Positions 43,036 to 51,750 are shown, counted from the first letter of the stretch. The stretch is DNA of 64,000 nucleotides from Bacillota bacterium (GCA_023416585.1 JAEZHM010000018.1:1-64000), one strand, 5' to 3'. Made by a program: numbers and translations. Notes: generated by a model not told the origin, from the sequence alone.

Positions 43036-44016
43036 ATGGAGCAAACGACCGTATCCCAGTTCGTTAAGGATTTGCGGTTTGAAGGATTTTTGCTGGTCCG
43101 TTCCGCCGAGCAGCGCACAGCCACCAGCGGCAGCCGTTATCTGGACATGAACCTGGCTGATAAGTCGGGGGAAATCAATTCCAAAGTGTGGGACAGCACC
43201 GCCACAGCACCGCAAACGGGTACAGCCATTAAGGTGCGGGGCCTCGTTTTGGAATATAACGGGCGGCTTCAATTGCGGGTGGACAAAATGCGCCCCGTGG
43301 AGCCGCAAGACGAAATGGATATTTCACTGCTTACGCCCTGCGCCCCGGAGCCGCCGGATGAGATGCGCCTTACACTGCAAAAAGTCATCGACGGTATGAC
43401 AAGAGCGCCGCTGAAGGCGCTTTTAACGGAGGCTTTGCGCATGGCCGGGGAGGAGCTTGCCTATTTCCCAGCCGCCCAAAGGCTGCATCATGCCGAACGC
43501 AGCGGGCTTTTACATCATACCACCAGCATGCTCAAAACGGCCGACGCGGTGCTTGCATGTTACCCATTTCTGGACGCCGATCTTTTGCGGGCCGGCGTGA
43601 TATTGCATGACTTGGCAAAAATCGCGGAAATGGACAGCGATAGCTTTGGCAACGTCAGCGACTATACGGCGGATGGGCTTCTGGTGGGCCATTTGGTGCG
43701 GGGCGTTGCCCAGCTTAGAGAAGCGGCCGCCAAAGTACAAATTGATGGGGAGCTTGTATTGCTATTGGAGCATATGATCATCAGCCATCACGGCGAACCG
43801 GATTACGGCAGTCCGCGCCGGCCTATGTTTCCTGAGGCGGAAGCGCTGCACTGGATCGACGTTCTGGATGCCCGCATGAACGAGATGCAGGGCATACTGG
43901 ACAGAATCCCGGAAGGCACCTTCAGCGAAAAGATTTGGTCTTTGGACAGGCGCATATACCATCCCAGATACGACAGCCTGGATAAGATAAATGCCGGAGA
44001 AGAACCTTCAATATAA
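43036..44016 (+). CDS. yhaM: YhaM-type 3'-5' exoribonuclease (OB-fold + HD domain)
   Basis: The 326-residue protein has an N-terminal OB-fold (about 10-90, FEGFLLVRSAEQRTATSGS, YLDMNLADKSGEINSKVWD) and an HD metal-dependent phosphohydrolase domain (about 150-300). The HD domain shows HHAERSGLLHHTTSM, VILHDLAKIAEM and HMIISHHGEPDYGSPRRP. The arrangement and length match YhaM (314 residues) of Bacillus, which shortens RNA from the 3' end. AAAGGAGG lies before the ATG. It follows dnaB by 27 bases and is probably the last gene of that transcript. Confidence 0.9.
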   Translation: MEQTTVSQFVKDLRFEGFLLVRSAEQRTATSGSRYLDMNLADKSGEINSKVWDSTATAPQTGTAIKVRGLVLEYNGRLQLRVDKMRPVEPQDEMDISLLTPCAPEPPDEMRLTLQKVIDGMTRAPLKALLTEALRMAGEELAYFPAAQRLHHAERSGLLHHTTSMLKTADAVLACYPFLDADLLRAGVILHDLAKIAEMDSDSFGNVSDYTADGLLVGHLVRGVAQLREAAAKVQIDGELVLLLEHMIISHHGEPDYGSPRRPMFPEAEALHWIDVLDARMNEMQGILDRIPEGTFSEKIWSLDRRIYHPRYDSLDKINAGEEPSI

Positions 44017-44023
44017 GACAAAT

Positions 44024-44052
44024 TTGACAGCGCCTTCATCTGCTGATACAAT
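44024..44052 (+). promoter_or_regulatory. Promoter of the lipoprotein gene at 44177
   Basis: TTGACA (44024-44029) and TACAAT (44047-44052) are 17 bases apart. The leader before the ATG is about 120 bases and holds no obvious structure. Confidence 0.78.
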
Positions 44053-44176
44053 AAAGACGATGTTTTACTAAACCGTCATAAATCGTTAAATGGGAATGAA
44101 TTTGATTCGTCAATCGTTATCATTTTTGTTGTACCATAACGCATGTATACGGCAACGGATGGAGGAAATGCATTTG

Positions 44177-44968
44177 ATGCGCAAAATAAACTTGGCTTTG
44201 CTACTGTGCGTGTTATTGGCCGCTTTGTCTGGCTGCGCCTCGCCGCAGCTTTATGACGTGCCAACACAGGCGCCTCCCGGGTTTGGTGTGCCTACCGCTA
44301 CAATTACTCCCACAACGGCACCGCAAGGCGATGAAGATATTGCGGGCGATCCATTGGGCGAGGAGGATTTAGGCGGGGATATCACGGCGGACGTACCTCA
44401 GGATGTGGCATCCGTAGAAACCTATGCTTACGCCGGCTCCACGCCTCTTCTGCTGGACCCCATCGATATGCCTACACCCACACCCCGCCCGGCGCTTACA
44501 TTCAACTATACGACCTATGAGGCCACTAAACTGGGCCTGACGTTTGACGGGCCTGTCGGCTGGATTAAAGAAGAGACAAATGATACATTTACTCTCACCG
44601 AGCCCGAGAAAAGGGACAACTACACCGCCTTCATCACCATCCGCAAGATTCCGGTCAGCAAGGATTACAACCAAAGCGACTTGGTGAAGGAAGTCCAGGG
44701 CATGCTGGATACCATCAGCTCCACCAACTTTAGCAAATCAGATTGGCGGCCATCCAATACCGCTACGAGGACGCTGATGGATCACGATGGAGTATATGCC
44801 GATTATTCCGGCACTTTGGTGGATGGAACCCGGGTACGGGGCCGCGTGCATGTGATCTGCATCGACAAGGTGCTATACAGCGTTCACATGTCACATCCCG
44901 CCGGCTACAACTCCGACTATCTGAAGATCCACGCAAAGATCAGGGACAAGATGACGCTCACCAAATAA
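44177..44968 (+). CDS. Secreted lipoprotein of unknown function
   Basis: The 263-residue protein has a lipoprotein signal peptide with lipobox LSGC (Cys20 region). A long low-complexity Pro/Thr/Asp linker follows (about 22-115, with PTATITPTTAPQG and PTPTPRPA). A C-terminal domain (about 120-262) shows FDGPVGWIKEETNDTFTLTE. The C-terminal domain resembles surface-binding modules that also occur in the lipoprotein at 57562-58191 (both have an aromatic-rich PxxW segment). ATG 44177 is chosen since the signal peptide starts there and GGAGG lies eleven bases upstream. It has its own promoter and terminator. Confidence 0.82.
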   Translation: MRKINLALLLCVLLAALSGCASPQLYDVPTQAPPGFGVPTATITPTTAPQGDEDIAGDPLGEEDLGGDITADVPQDVASVETYAYAGSTPLLLDPIDMPTPTPRPALTFNYTTYEATKLGLTFDGPVGWIKEETNDTFTLTEPEKRDNYTAFITIRKIPVSKDYNQSDLVKEVQGMLDTISSTNFSKSDWRPSNTATRTLMDHDGVYADYSGTLVDGTRVRGRVHVICIDKVLYSVHMSHPAGYNSDYLKIHAKIRDKMTLTK

Positions 44969-44986
44969 TGTTTACACGATACCTAT

Positions 44987-45015
44987 AAAGGTCACCTGAA
45001 ACGGTGGCCTTTTTT
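44987..45015 (+). terminator. Intrinsic terminator after the lipoprotein gene
   Basis: AAAGGTCACC (44987-44996) pairs with GGTGGCCTTT (45003-45012) with one G-T pair, loop TGAAAC, then a T run. Confidence 0.85.
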
Positions 45016-45064
45016 CATAATCTTCCGCATAGGCATAATCAATGTTTGTACTCCGCGCTCATTG

Positions 45065-45093
45065 TTGCGTCTGAGATTGCCCTATGCTACAAT
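45065..45093 (+). promoter_or_regulatory. Promoter of the membrane-acyltransferase gene
   Basis: TTGCGT (45065-45070) and TACAAT (45088-45093) are 17 bases apart, 40 bases before the TTG start codon. Confidence 0.6.
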
Positions 45094-45132
45094 AACAGCA
45101 GTATAAATTGTCGAAAAAAGGAGGCTGTGCGT

Positions 45133-47223
45133 TTGCTGTCCAAAAAATACGCGGTGATCGCCCGCACGCGCAGCGCCATGATGACACTGATGTCGCTCAG
45201 CAATTTGTACGCTTTCATGTATTGCATGTTGGTCTCCAGGTCCCTGGTCGCCATGCCCATCTTTGGCGGCGCACTGTTTATGAGCGGGCGTGCTGCTTCT
45301 GTATTCTTCCAAAGTTATACAGGGGAAGCAAGAAAATACTTAAGCTTTACGGCTCGCTGGCTGGGGCCTGCAATGCTGTCCATTCTACTATTGTCAAACT
45401 TTTTTCTGCTGATGATCTACCCCATCACACTGGAAAACCCAGCGGTATGGATATTGTTTGCCATCGTGCTGGGCATTATCATGCGCGGCATCCTTTGCCG
45501 CCGCATTATGCGGAGGTTTGTGAACGGCCGTCTGTCCAGGCGCCGGTTTTGGATATTGTCTATCTTGTGCCATGCGATTCCAGCCGCGGTTGTAGCCATT
45601 TTGCTCACATGGAGCGTGGATGAGCTGCCTGCGTGGCAAATGTTCGGTGGCTTCCTGCTAAGCGCTGTACTGGAGGCATACTCGCTGTGGAAGGACAGGT
45701 CACAGCTGAAAGACCCCGAAGTGGAAATCCCCCAGGAGGATTCCTTCCGCTCTCTGGCCCAGGGTCTGCATAAAATGAACGCCTTCAACGCCTATGAGCT
45801 TATGCACAACCTGATCCTTGTTGCACTGCAGGTAACGCTAGTAATGCTTTATACCTTTATCGCCACCTCTGCCCAGGAGATACTCACCTGCATGCTGCTT
45901 TCCCTGGTGTGCACACTGGCTGCCAGGGAATTGACGGACTGGATACTTGCCCGCACCAGCCGCCGCGACCCTGACCCTGCGTATCTGCTGCTGATCGGCC
46001 TTTGCTGCTGGATGTACGGGTTGATTCTGTTCTCCCAGCAGATTTCAGGCAGTCTGAAATTCGCAAGCGCCTATCTTTCCCTGGCGCTTTGCTCCTGCGG
46101 TGCCACCGTCAGCACCACCTGCCTTGCGGGCATGGAGCGGGACATGCATAGGGTGGCGCAATTCGGCGCGGGGGATGATTTAAGCAGCTACCCCTATATG
46201 CGAAGTGCCGGACGGGAAGCCGCAGTACTCGCCGGACAAATGCTCACTCTTTTGCTTTTGACTCTTTTGTGCTTTTTAAATGGCTTCAACCTGCCACGGG
46301 ATGTGGAAAGCCTGGTGCGCAGCTTCCGCCCCGTGTTGGTGGTGCCTGCGCTTTTGCTGGTTCTGGGGGCTATGCTCAGCGTTTTGAAATTTCCCCTCAC
46401 CAAGCGGTACCTTCAAAAGCTGCAGCGGTTTTTGCAGCTGCAGGGGGACGGCGAAGAAAACGTACCGCTGAAAAACCAATTGGAAACGGTGGTGATCCGC
46501 CGCCATCCACGGCGATACGGCCTGAAGATGCTTATGTTCTTCCTGCGTCCCTTTTACTATCACAAGCTCGCGGGCCGAGAAAATGTGCCGGTCGGGACGG
46601 ATGGGCGGCTGATTTTCATCTGCAACCATGGCGAGCTGTACGGCCCGGTTGTCACCAATCTGTATGTACCCTTTTCCTTCAGACCATGGACGATCAGCGA
46701 TATGATGGACAGCCGGGATAATGTGGCGGAATACTGCTACAAGTATACCTTCAAACGGCAGAAGTGGCTGCCCGAAAGGTTGAAAAAGCCCATCTCCAAT
46801 TGGCTGGCCCCTTTATGCATATGGGCCATGCGCTCCATTGAAAGCATTCCTGTCTACCGCAACAAGCCAAGAGAGCTGATGACTACCTTCCGCCTTTCGG
46901 TGGAATCCATGCAAGCGGAGGACAATTTGCTTATCTTCCCGGAAAATCCCGACGCGGCCTCCTTGGACAAGCCGGGTTATCTTAAAAAGGGTATTGGCGA
47001 TTTCTATACCGGCTTTACCATGCTGGCCCCGCTGTACTACAACAAAACAGGCAAGAAAGCCATTTTCATACCTGTGTACGCCAGCCGTGAAAAACGTACC
47101 ATCTCCTTTGGCAGCATCATCGAGTACAATCCCGATAACCAGCCTGCAGAAGAAAAGATGCGCATCGTGAACGGGCTTAGGGATTCCATGCTGGCCATGG
47201 GCCATGCGTTGGGGGATCTATAA
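45133..47223 (+). CDS. Polytopic membrane protein fused to a PlsC-like acyltransferase domain
   Basis: The 696-residue protein has an N-terminal region of about twelve membrane helices (1-430) and a C-terminal cytoplasmic domain (about 445-696) of the glycerol-phosphate acyltransferase fold. That domain has LIFICNHGELYGPVV, RSIESIPVYRNK and LLIFPENPDAAS. The first motif is normally NHxxxxD, but the Asp position is Gly here, so catalysis is uncertain. LplT-PlsC type fusions are the nearest known architecture. The start is TTG 45133, eight bases after AAAAAAGGAGG; the longer reading from 45004 crosses the promoter. It probably acts in lipid or lipid-linked metabolism at the membrane. Confidence 0.78.
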   Translation: MLSKKYAVIARTRSAMMTLMSLSNLYAFMYCMLVSRSLVAMPIFGGALFMSGRAASVFFQSYTGEARKYLSFTARWLGPAMLSILLLSNFFLLMIYPITLENPAVWILFAIVLGIIMRGILCRRIMRRFVNGRLSRRRFWILSILCHAIPAAVVAILLTWSVDELPAWQMFGGFLLSAVLEAYSLWKDRSQLKDPEVEIPQEDSFRSLAQGLHKMNAFNAYELMHNLILVALQVTLVMLYTFIATSAQEILTCMLLSLVCTLAARELTDWILARTSRRDPDPAYLLLIGLCCWMYGLILFSQQISGSLKFASAYLSLALCSCGATVSTTCLAGMERDMHRVAQFGAGDDLSSYPYMRSAGREAAVLAGQMLTLLLLTLLCFLNGFNLPRDVESLVRSFRPVLVVPALLLVLGAMLSVLKFPLTKRYLQKLQRFLQLQGDGEENVPLKNQLETVVIRRHPRRYGLKMLMFFLRPFYYHKLAGRENVPVGTDGRLIFICNHGELYGPVVTNLYVPFSFRPWTISDMMDSRDNVAEYCYKYTFKRQKWLPERLKKPISNWLAPLCIWAMRSIESIPVYRNKPRELMTTFRLSVESMQAEDNLLIFPENPDAASLDKPGYLKKGIGDFYTGFTMLAPLYYNKTGKKAIFIPVYASREKRTISFGSIIEYNPDNQPAEEKMRIVNGLRDSMLAMGHALGDL

Positions 47224-47302
47224 CCCCCTTTTCTTCCATTAGCCCCTTGATATCGGGTTATCTCTTGTTATTTGCTTACATAAACTGATTCCCAGCGTGC
47301 AA

Positions 47303-47339
47303 ACTACCTTTTGATTCCGGAATGGATTCAAAAGGTAGT
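47303..47339 (+). repeat. Inverted repeat enclosing a start codon
   Basis: ACTACCTTTTGA (47303-47314) and TCAAAAGGTAGT (47328-47339) are exact reverse complements. The 13-base loop contains the ATG (47322-47324) of the next gene and the palindrome ATTCCGGAAT. Confidence 0.75.
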
Positions 47340-47822
47340 GTTCTTATAAGCCTTGAAACGATCATTCTGGTGCTGGCATGGATCATTACCATTGCCGTTT
47401 TGTTTTTTACTGTTCCGAAAAATAAAATCAGAGAAGCAATCCTCATTTTCTTTTTCAAGCAGCTGATCACATGGGTGGTCGGCCTTGCTGTTGCACAGCT
47501 TAAGCTGCTTGAATATCCCGTCAGGTCATTTCCCTACGCTACGAGAGCAAGCTTTGATTTTGAATACTTCATATACCCTGCAGTCACTGTTGTATTCAAT
47601 CTCAAATATCCTGAAGGGAAAAGTCACATCAGGCAATTTCTGCACTATTTCAATATCTGCACAATTCTGACCGTTATAGAAGTACTGTGCGTAAATTTTA
47701 CCAATATCATCCTATACGTTCATTGGGCATGGTATACGACATGGATTACGACTTTTATAACCCTTTATATGTCCAGAAAATTCTACTTCTGGTACTTCAA
47801 CATACATACAAAGAACAGTTGA
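47322..47822 (+). CDS. CBO0543-family membrane protein
   Basis: The 166-residue protein has four to five membrane helices and the family blocks VPKNKIREAILIFFFKQLITW, KLLEYPVRSFPYATRASFDFEYFIYPA and WAWYTTWITTFITLYMSRKFY. I recognise these as the CBO0543 family found in Bacillota, of unknown function. The ATG at 47322 has no clear ribosome binding site and sits in the loop of an inverted repeat. The true start could be a few codons later, around ILVLAWIITI. It lies 98 bases after the acyltransferase gene. Its base composition is more A+T rich than its neighbours, which may indicate transfer. Confidence 0.82.
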   Translation: MDSKGSVLISLETIILVLAWIITIAVLFFTVPKNKIREAILIFFFKQLITWVVGLAVAQLKLLEYPVRSFPYATRASFDFEYFIYPAVTVVFNLKYPEGKSHIRQFLHYFNICTILTVIEVLCVNFTNIILYVHWAWYTTWITTFITLYMSRKFYFWYFNIHTKNS

Positions 47823-47829
47823 ATTATGT

Positions 47830-48159
47830 TTACCATACCAGCACTTTCAGCAGCACCATATAAAGTATGGTGGAAGCTGCAATGCTCAGAATAACACTGC
47901 GCTTTAGAAGGTGCAGGCCCATAGCCGCAAGCGCGGACAGGACTTCAGGAATTCCGTAAGGCGGCCTAGTTAAATTCACAGCCTTGAAGCAATACACCAC
48001 CAGCATCCCCATCACGGCATGAGGAAGCATCCTGCCCAGATATCTTATGAAGGGCGGGGTTTTTTGAGCTTTGGGAAAAAGTATAAAAGGCGCTGCTCGT
48101 ATGAACAGGGTAGCCAGAGCAATGATGCCAATCGTGGCGGCCGCCTGAAAGTTGCTCAT
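47830..48159 (-). CDS. azlD: AzlD-like branched-chain amino acid exporter subunit
   Basis: The 109-residue protein has three to four membrane helices and the AzlD pattern FIRAAPFILFPK, PPFIRYLGRMLPHAVMGMLVVYCFK. Together with AzlC it exports branched-chain amino acids (azaleucine resistance in Bacillus). Its ATG overlaps the azlC stop by 4 bases (ATGA), so the two are translationally coupled. The length is normal for the family. Confidence 0.93.
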   Translation of the reverse strand: MSNFQAAATIGIIALATLFIRAAPFILFPKAQKTPPFIRYLGRMLPHAVMGMLVVYCFKAVNLTRPPYGIPEVLSALAAMGLHLLKRSVILSIAASTILYMVLLKVLVW

Positions 48160-48902
48160 TCCGCCACCGCCTTTTCAAAGTATTTGCGGAGCAATGCGAA
48201 CAGGATAAGCAATCCACCCATGGCCGGAAGCAGGAATTGATCCGCCCCGAACAGCATAAGGCTGACGATGGAAACACCAACGCCAATGATAGCCGGGCCG
48301 TGTTTCTGGACCATGCCTTGAGCGGACTTCTCTTTTTCGGCTCCAAGCCACTGCTCCACGAATATCACTATAAACAGCGCCGTCATGGCAAATGCAATGC
48401 CGCCTACATCAAAAACCAGCCATTTCCCCACCAGGCTGCCAAAAAGCGAGCCCAGTACCCAATAGCTTTGGTTTAGCAATGAAATCAGGAAAAAGGTATC
48501 CCGTTCCCCCGCTGTATTTGGCTCCCTCATGCCGTTTAGCAGCGCATACGTTTCATCCGTAAGGGAAAACACCATGTAGGGCTTCCGCCATCCCATATTG
48601 GAAAACGGCTCCAGCATGGTTAGACCGTAGAACAGATGGCGCGCGTTGACAAGTAGTGTCACTGCCAGCGCAGTCAGCGGCGAAAAGGCAGCCGCAAGGA
48701 GACCCGCGGCCACAAACTGCATAGATCCGGCATAAATGAACAGGCTCATGGCCAACGCCCATACCGGGCCGTATCCCTTGTCCTTTAACAATATGCCAAA
48801 GGCCGTACCTAAAAAGAGATACCCTGCCATAACCGGCAGAGTATGAGGGAAGGCTGCCCTTGTGGCCGCCAGGAGGGAATATTTTGAGGAATTCTTTTGC
48901 AT
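48156..48902 (-). CDS. azlC: AzlC-like branched-chain amino acid exporter
   Basis: The 248-residue protein has about six to seven membrane helices and the AzlC motifs AGYLFLGTAFGILLKDKGYGP, ALAMSLFIYAGSMQFVAAGLL, VNARHLFYGLTML and FSLTDETYALLN. ATG 48902 (MQKNSSKYSLLAATRAAFP) is chosen because homologues start there. The only Shine-Dalgarno-like sequence, AAAGGAG, is about 15 bases upstream, so initiation may be weak. The reading from 48971 begins inside a GC hairpin. It forms an operon with azlD. Upstream is a large multi-hairpin element. Confidence 0.92.
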   Translation of the reverse strand: MQKNSSKYSLLAATRAAFPHTLPVMAGYLFLGTAFGILLKDKGYGPVWALAMSLFIYAGSMQFVAAGLLAAAFSPLTALAVTLLVNARHLFYGLTMLEPFSNMGWRKPYMVFSLTDETYALLNGMREPNTAGERDTFFLISLLNQSYWVLGSLFGSLVGKWLVFDVGGIAFAMTALFIVIFVEQWLGAEKEKSAQGMVQKHGPAIIGVGVSIVSLMLFGADQFLLPAMGGLLILFALLRKYFEKAVAE

Positions 48903-48967
48903 AGAAGGAAGGATAACTCCTTTGCATTCGAATAAAAACAGACAAGAGTATCTGCAATCTCTTGGGT

Positions 48968-49170
48968 GCAACGAGGGGCCGAAGCCCCTCGTTCATAAAT
49001 CCGAAACCAGCGACACGCGCGGTGGTTTCGGAAGGATTTCGAAGTAATCCATTCCTTGCAGAATTTCCTGTCCGTGATTTTTCGAATTGAATGAGCAAAG
49101 CGAAGCTCAGTTCGTAAAATTACAAGGAAATTCTGATAAATCGTGAAATGCGCGCAAGCGATTTTCACGA
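48968..49170. repeat. Multi-hairpin intergenic element, about 200 bp
   Basis: Four stacked inverted repeats are visible: AACGAGGGGC/GCCCCTCGTT (48970-48993), TCCGAAACCA/TGGTTTCGGA (49000-49032), CAGAATTTCCTGT with ACAAGGAAATTCTG (one bulge, about 49059-49135, itself enclosing smaller stems) and TCGTGAAA/TTTCACGA (49141-49170). Read on the minus strand its end is GGGGCTTCGGCCCC then TTGCACCC, closely like the end of the element at 11741-11872. There is no ORF. The first hairpin could also terminate transcripts entering from the M20 gene. Confidence 0.7.
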
Positions 49171-49173
49171 AAA

Positions 49174-50490
49174 TTAAGCTTGCAGCATCTGTTGATAGAA
49201 TTGAATCCCAAGCTCTAGATTTTCTATGGATATGCGCTCGTTCACAAGGCAAAGGCCTTCTCCCTCCCCCGCCCTGAAAGGGGAGAACCTGTAAATGTTG
49301 CCGCCAAGCTCCTCATAGCACCTGGCATCTGTGGTGTGATAGTTGAGGCAGGGTACGGTCACCGTATCCGGAAACAGAATCTGGATCGCCGTGGCCAGCG
49401 CTTCCCAGGCCGGACCGCAGGCGGGTGAAAGGCCGCTGGGCCGCTCCGCATTTTGCACCATCAGGCGAATATCTAAAGGTCCTGCCGCCTCTCTCAAATG
49501 AGCAATTACATTTTCCACAGTATCGCCAGGCAGAATCCTGCAATGATAGGTAAACGCGTTATGTCTGGACAGCATATCGGGAAACGTGCTGGCCTTTATC
49601 TTTGTGATGACGGCTGTGCTGCAAAGATCAGCCAGAGGGATTATGCCATGGCGCATAAACGATTGCAAAACGAAGAAGAACCGGTTGGGATGACCGTATA
49701 CCAGACGCTTGAAAAAAGGAAGATGAGGGGCCATGGCCTTCAGCATCCATTCCACCGGCGGGCTAAGCCTTGGCTTCATGGGGCTTTGAGCCACCCTGGC
49801 AGCAGCCAGCACCAGCTTTTCCAGGTCGGTGGGCAAATCTGGCTGGGCAGCATAGCCTCCCTCTCCTGTGATGGACAATGCGATGTCCGCATATCCTTTT
49901 TCCGCGACGCCCACCTTAGCAAAGCGGCCTTCCACCGTACCGCCGCCATCCAGTATAAAGGCGGGTTCCACGCCCTGGGCCTGCAGGATTCTACACATTT
50001 GCTTGGCACTGGAGCCAAAAACCTCGGCATCTTGGGAAAAGGCAAACCAGATATCGGTTCTGGGCCGCCACCCGTTTTGAAGCAAGCTTTCTGCTGCCTC
50101 GCAAAGGGCAATGAGACGTCCTTTGCCTTCCCAGGCACCTCGACCCCACACAAACCCTTTGGTGATGGTTCCGGAAAAGGGCGGCTCCGTCCAAAGGGAT
50201 ACCGTATCCTCCTCAATTGGCATCACATCCAGGTGGGTCAGAAATAAAAGCGGCCTGGCCTTTTGCGCGCCGGGCAATAGCATCAAAAGCGAGCCTCCCG
50301 CCACTGTCTGGGTATGGGCAGAGGCAAACAACGTGGGATAGGCTTCCCGAAGCCTTTCCTGCAGCGCAAGGAAGGGAGCCAGGTCATTCTCCTTAGGCTC
50401 CTTTTGGGATATGGTTTGAAGGGTGACAGCCATCGACAGTGTACGGGCTGCATGCGAGCCGTCCACTCTGGGGTTCCACCTTCCCAACAT
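49174..50490 (-). CDS. M20-family peptidase-like protein with substituted active-site residues
   Basis: The 438-residue protein has the M20/PM20D1 (carboxypeptidase S-like) layout: zinc ligand His86 and Asp88 in FLTHLDVMP, GRGAWEGKG (about 117-124), a lid domain in the middle and a C-terminal YHTTDARCYEELGG. The bridging Asp of the usual GRGxxDDKG is replaced by Trp-Glu-Gly, and the general-base Glu of DEE is Ala155 (DAE). Normal hydrolase activity is therefore doubtful. ATG 50490 (MLGRWNPRVDG) follows AGGAAGGGGG. It is monocistronic, divergent from pfkA. Confidence 0.82.
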   Translation of the reverse strand: MLGRWNPRVDGSHAARTLSMAVTLQTISQKEPKENDLAPFLALQERLREAYPTLFASAHTQTVAGGSLLMLLPGAQKARPLLFLTHLDVMPIEEDTVSLWTEPPFSGTITKGFVWGRGAWEGKGRLIALCEAAESLLQNGWRPRTDIWFAFSQDAEVFGSSAKQMCRILQAQGVEPAFILDGGGTVEGRFAKVGVAEKGYADIALSITGEGGYAAQPDLPTDLEKLVLAAARVAQSPMKPRLSPPVEWMLKAMAPHLPFFKRLVYGHPNRFFFVLQSFMRHGIIPLADLCSTAVITKIKASTFPDMLSRHNAFTYHCRILPGDTVENVIAHLREAAGPLDIRLMVQNAERPSGLSPACGPAWEALATAIQILFPDTVTVPCLNYHTTDARCYEELGGNIYRFSPFRAGEGEGLCLVNERISIENLELGIQFYQQMLQA

Positions 50491-50591
50491 AACACCCCCT
50501 TCCTCTATTTGTCCTAAGTTCGCCGCGAGTGAAAAAACTCCTGTTTTCAGCAAAATTCTTTTGCTAAATGGGGCTGCAACAAAAAAAGAAC

Positions 50592-50620
50592 TGGCAACAG
50601 CCCAATGAAAGTGTTATAAT
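50592..50620 (+). promoter_or_regulatory. Promoter of pfkA
   Basis: TGGCAA (50592-50597) and TATAAT (50615-50620) are 17 bases apart, 80 bases before the ATG. Confidence 0.65.
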
Positions 50621-50700
50621 AAATTTTGATATGGTCTGACGGAAACGGCCGGCCTGTCAATATGGGAACTTATCATCACAGCCAGGAGCGATGGTTTTTT

Positions 50701-51750
50701 ATGAAGAAAATCGGCGTATTGACCAGTGGCGGGGACAGTCCCGGAATGAATGCCGCTGTCGTATCCGTTGCCCGCAGCGCTGCCATTTACGGCATGCCGC
50801 TTATCGGCATCAAGCGGGGATACAACGGCCTTTTGCACAAAAGCGATAAGCTGGAGGATGACCTGGTAGAGTTACAGCTGGATACCGTGCTGGACATAGC
50901 GGACCTTCCTGGCACTTATCTTCGTACCGCACGCTGCAAAGAATTCCTCGATCCCGAAGTCAGGGCAAAGGCAGCTCAGTTCATCAAGGAGCAGGAGATT
51001 GGCGGCCTGGTCATCATCGGCGGTGACGGAAGCTTTCAGGGAGCCATGCGGTTGTGCGAGCTGGGAGTCCCTTGCATATGCATCCCTGGTACCATTGACA
51101 ACGACCTGCCTTATACGGAAATGACGCTGGGCTTCGATACCGCTGTTAATGTGTGTATAGACGCCGTGCGCTCCATACGGGCCACCTCCCGCAGCCATGA
51201 CAGGCCTGCTGTGGTGGAGGTCATGGGCCGCCATTGCGGAGACATCGCTTTGAATACAGCTGTTTCCACCGGAGCGGAAATCGTTGTGGTACCGGAAGTC
51301 ACCTGGAGCGTGGATACCGTAGCCCGTCGTTTGAATTCCCTTATTACCCAAGGCAATACCAGGGCTACCATCGTGGTGGCCGAAGGCTGCTGGGAATCCA
51401 TGAAACCATTCGATTTTTGCGCCTTCCTGAACGCAAACAACAAGAAATGCTTTGAAGGTGAACCCATGTCCGCTGTTCGCTTCGCCTCTGTTTTGAAGCG
51501 CAAATGCGGCATGGTGGAAGCCAGAGCCACGGTGCTGGGCTATACCCAGCGAGGCGCCAGCCCCACCTTCCGTGACAGCGCCTTTGCCTTTGAAGCCGGT
51601 AATATGGCTGTTCAACTTTTACGCGACGGCATCAGTAACCATGTCATCGGCGTGCGCCAGGGCAAGGTGTTCCATATGCCCATCGAGCGGGCGCTTAAGT
51701 GCACCCGGCGTTTCAACAAAAAGCTGTATTCGCTGGTCAATCAAATTTAA
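50701..51750 (+). CDS. pfkA: ATP-dependent 6-phosphofructokinase
   Basis: The 349-residue enzyme phosphorylates fructose 6-phosphate in glycolysis. It has GVLTSGGDSPGMNAA at the start, the nucleotide site IGGDGSFQGA with the Gly that marks ATP use, the catalytic PGTIDNDLPYTEMTLGFDTA, VEVMGRHCG and the C-terminal LGYTQRGASPTFRD. It is about 30 residues longer than classical PfkA (319-320). ATG 50701 starts the conserved sequence; AGGAG is 12 bases upstream, rather far. It has its own promoter and is not next to pyruvate kinase, its frequent neighbour. Confidence 0.95.
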   Translation: MKKIGVLTSGGDSPGMNAAVVSVARSAAIYGMPLIGIKRGYNGLLHKSDKLEDDLVELQLDTVLDIADLPGTYLRTARCKEFLDPEVRAKAAQFIKEQEIGGLVIIGGDGSFQGAMRLCELGVPCICIPGTIDNDLPYTEMTLGFDTAVNVCIDAVRSIRATSRSHDRPAVVEVMGRHCGDIALNTAVSTGAEIVVVPEVTWSVDTVARRLNSLITQGNTRATIVVAEGCWESMKPFDFCAFLNANNKKCFEGEPMSAVRFASVLKRKCGMVEARATVLGYTQRGASPTFRDSAFAFEAGNMAVQLLRDGISNHVIGVRQGKVFHMPIERALKCTRRFNKKLYSLVNQI

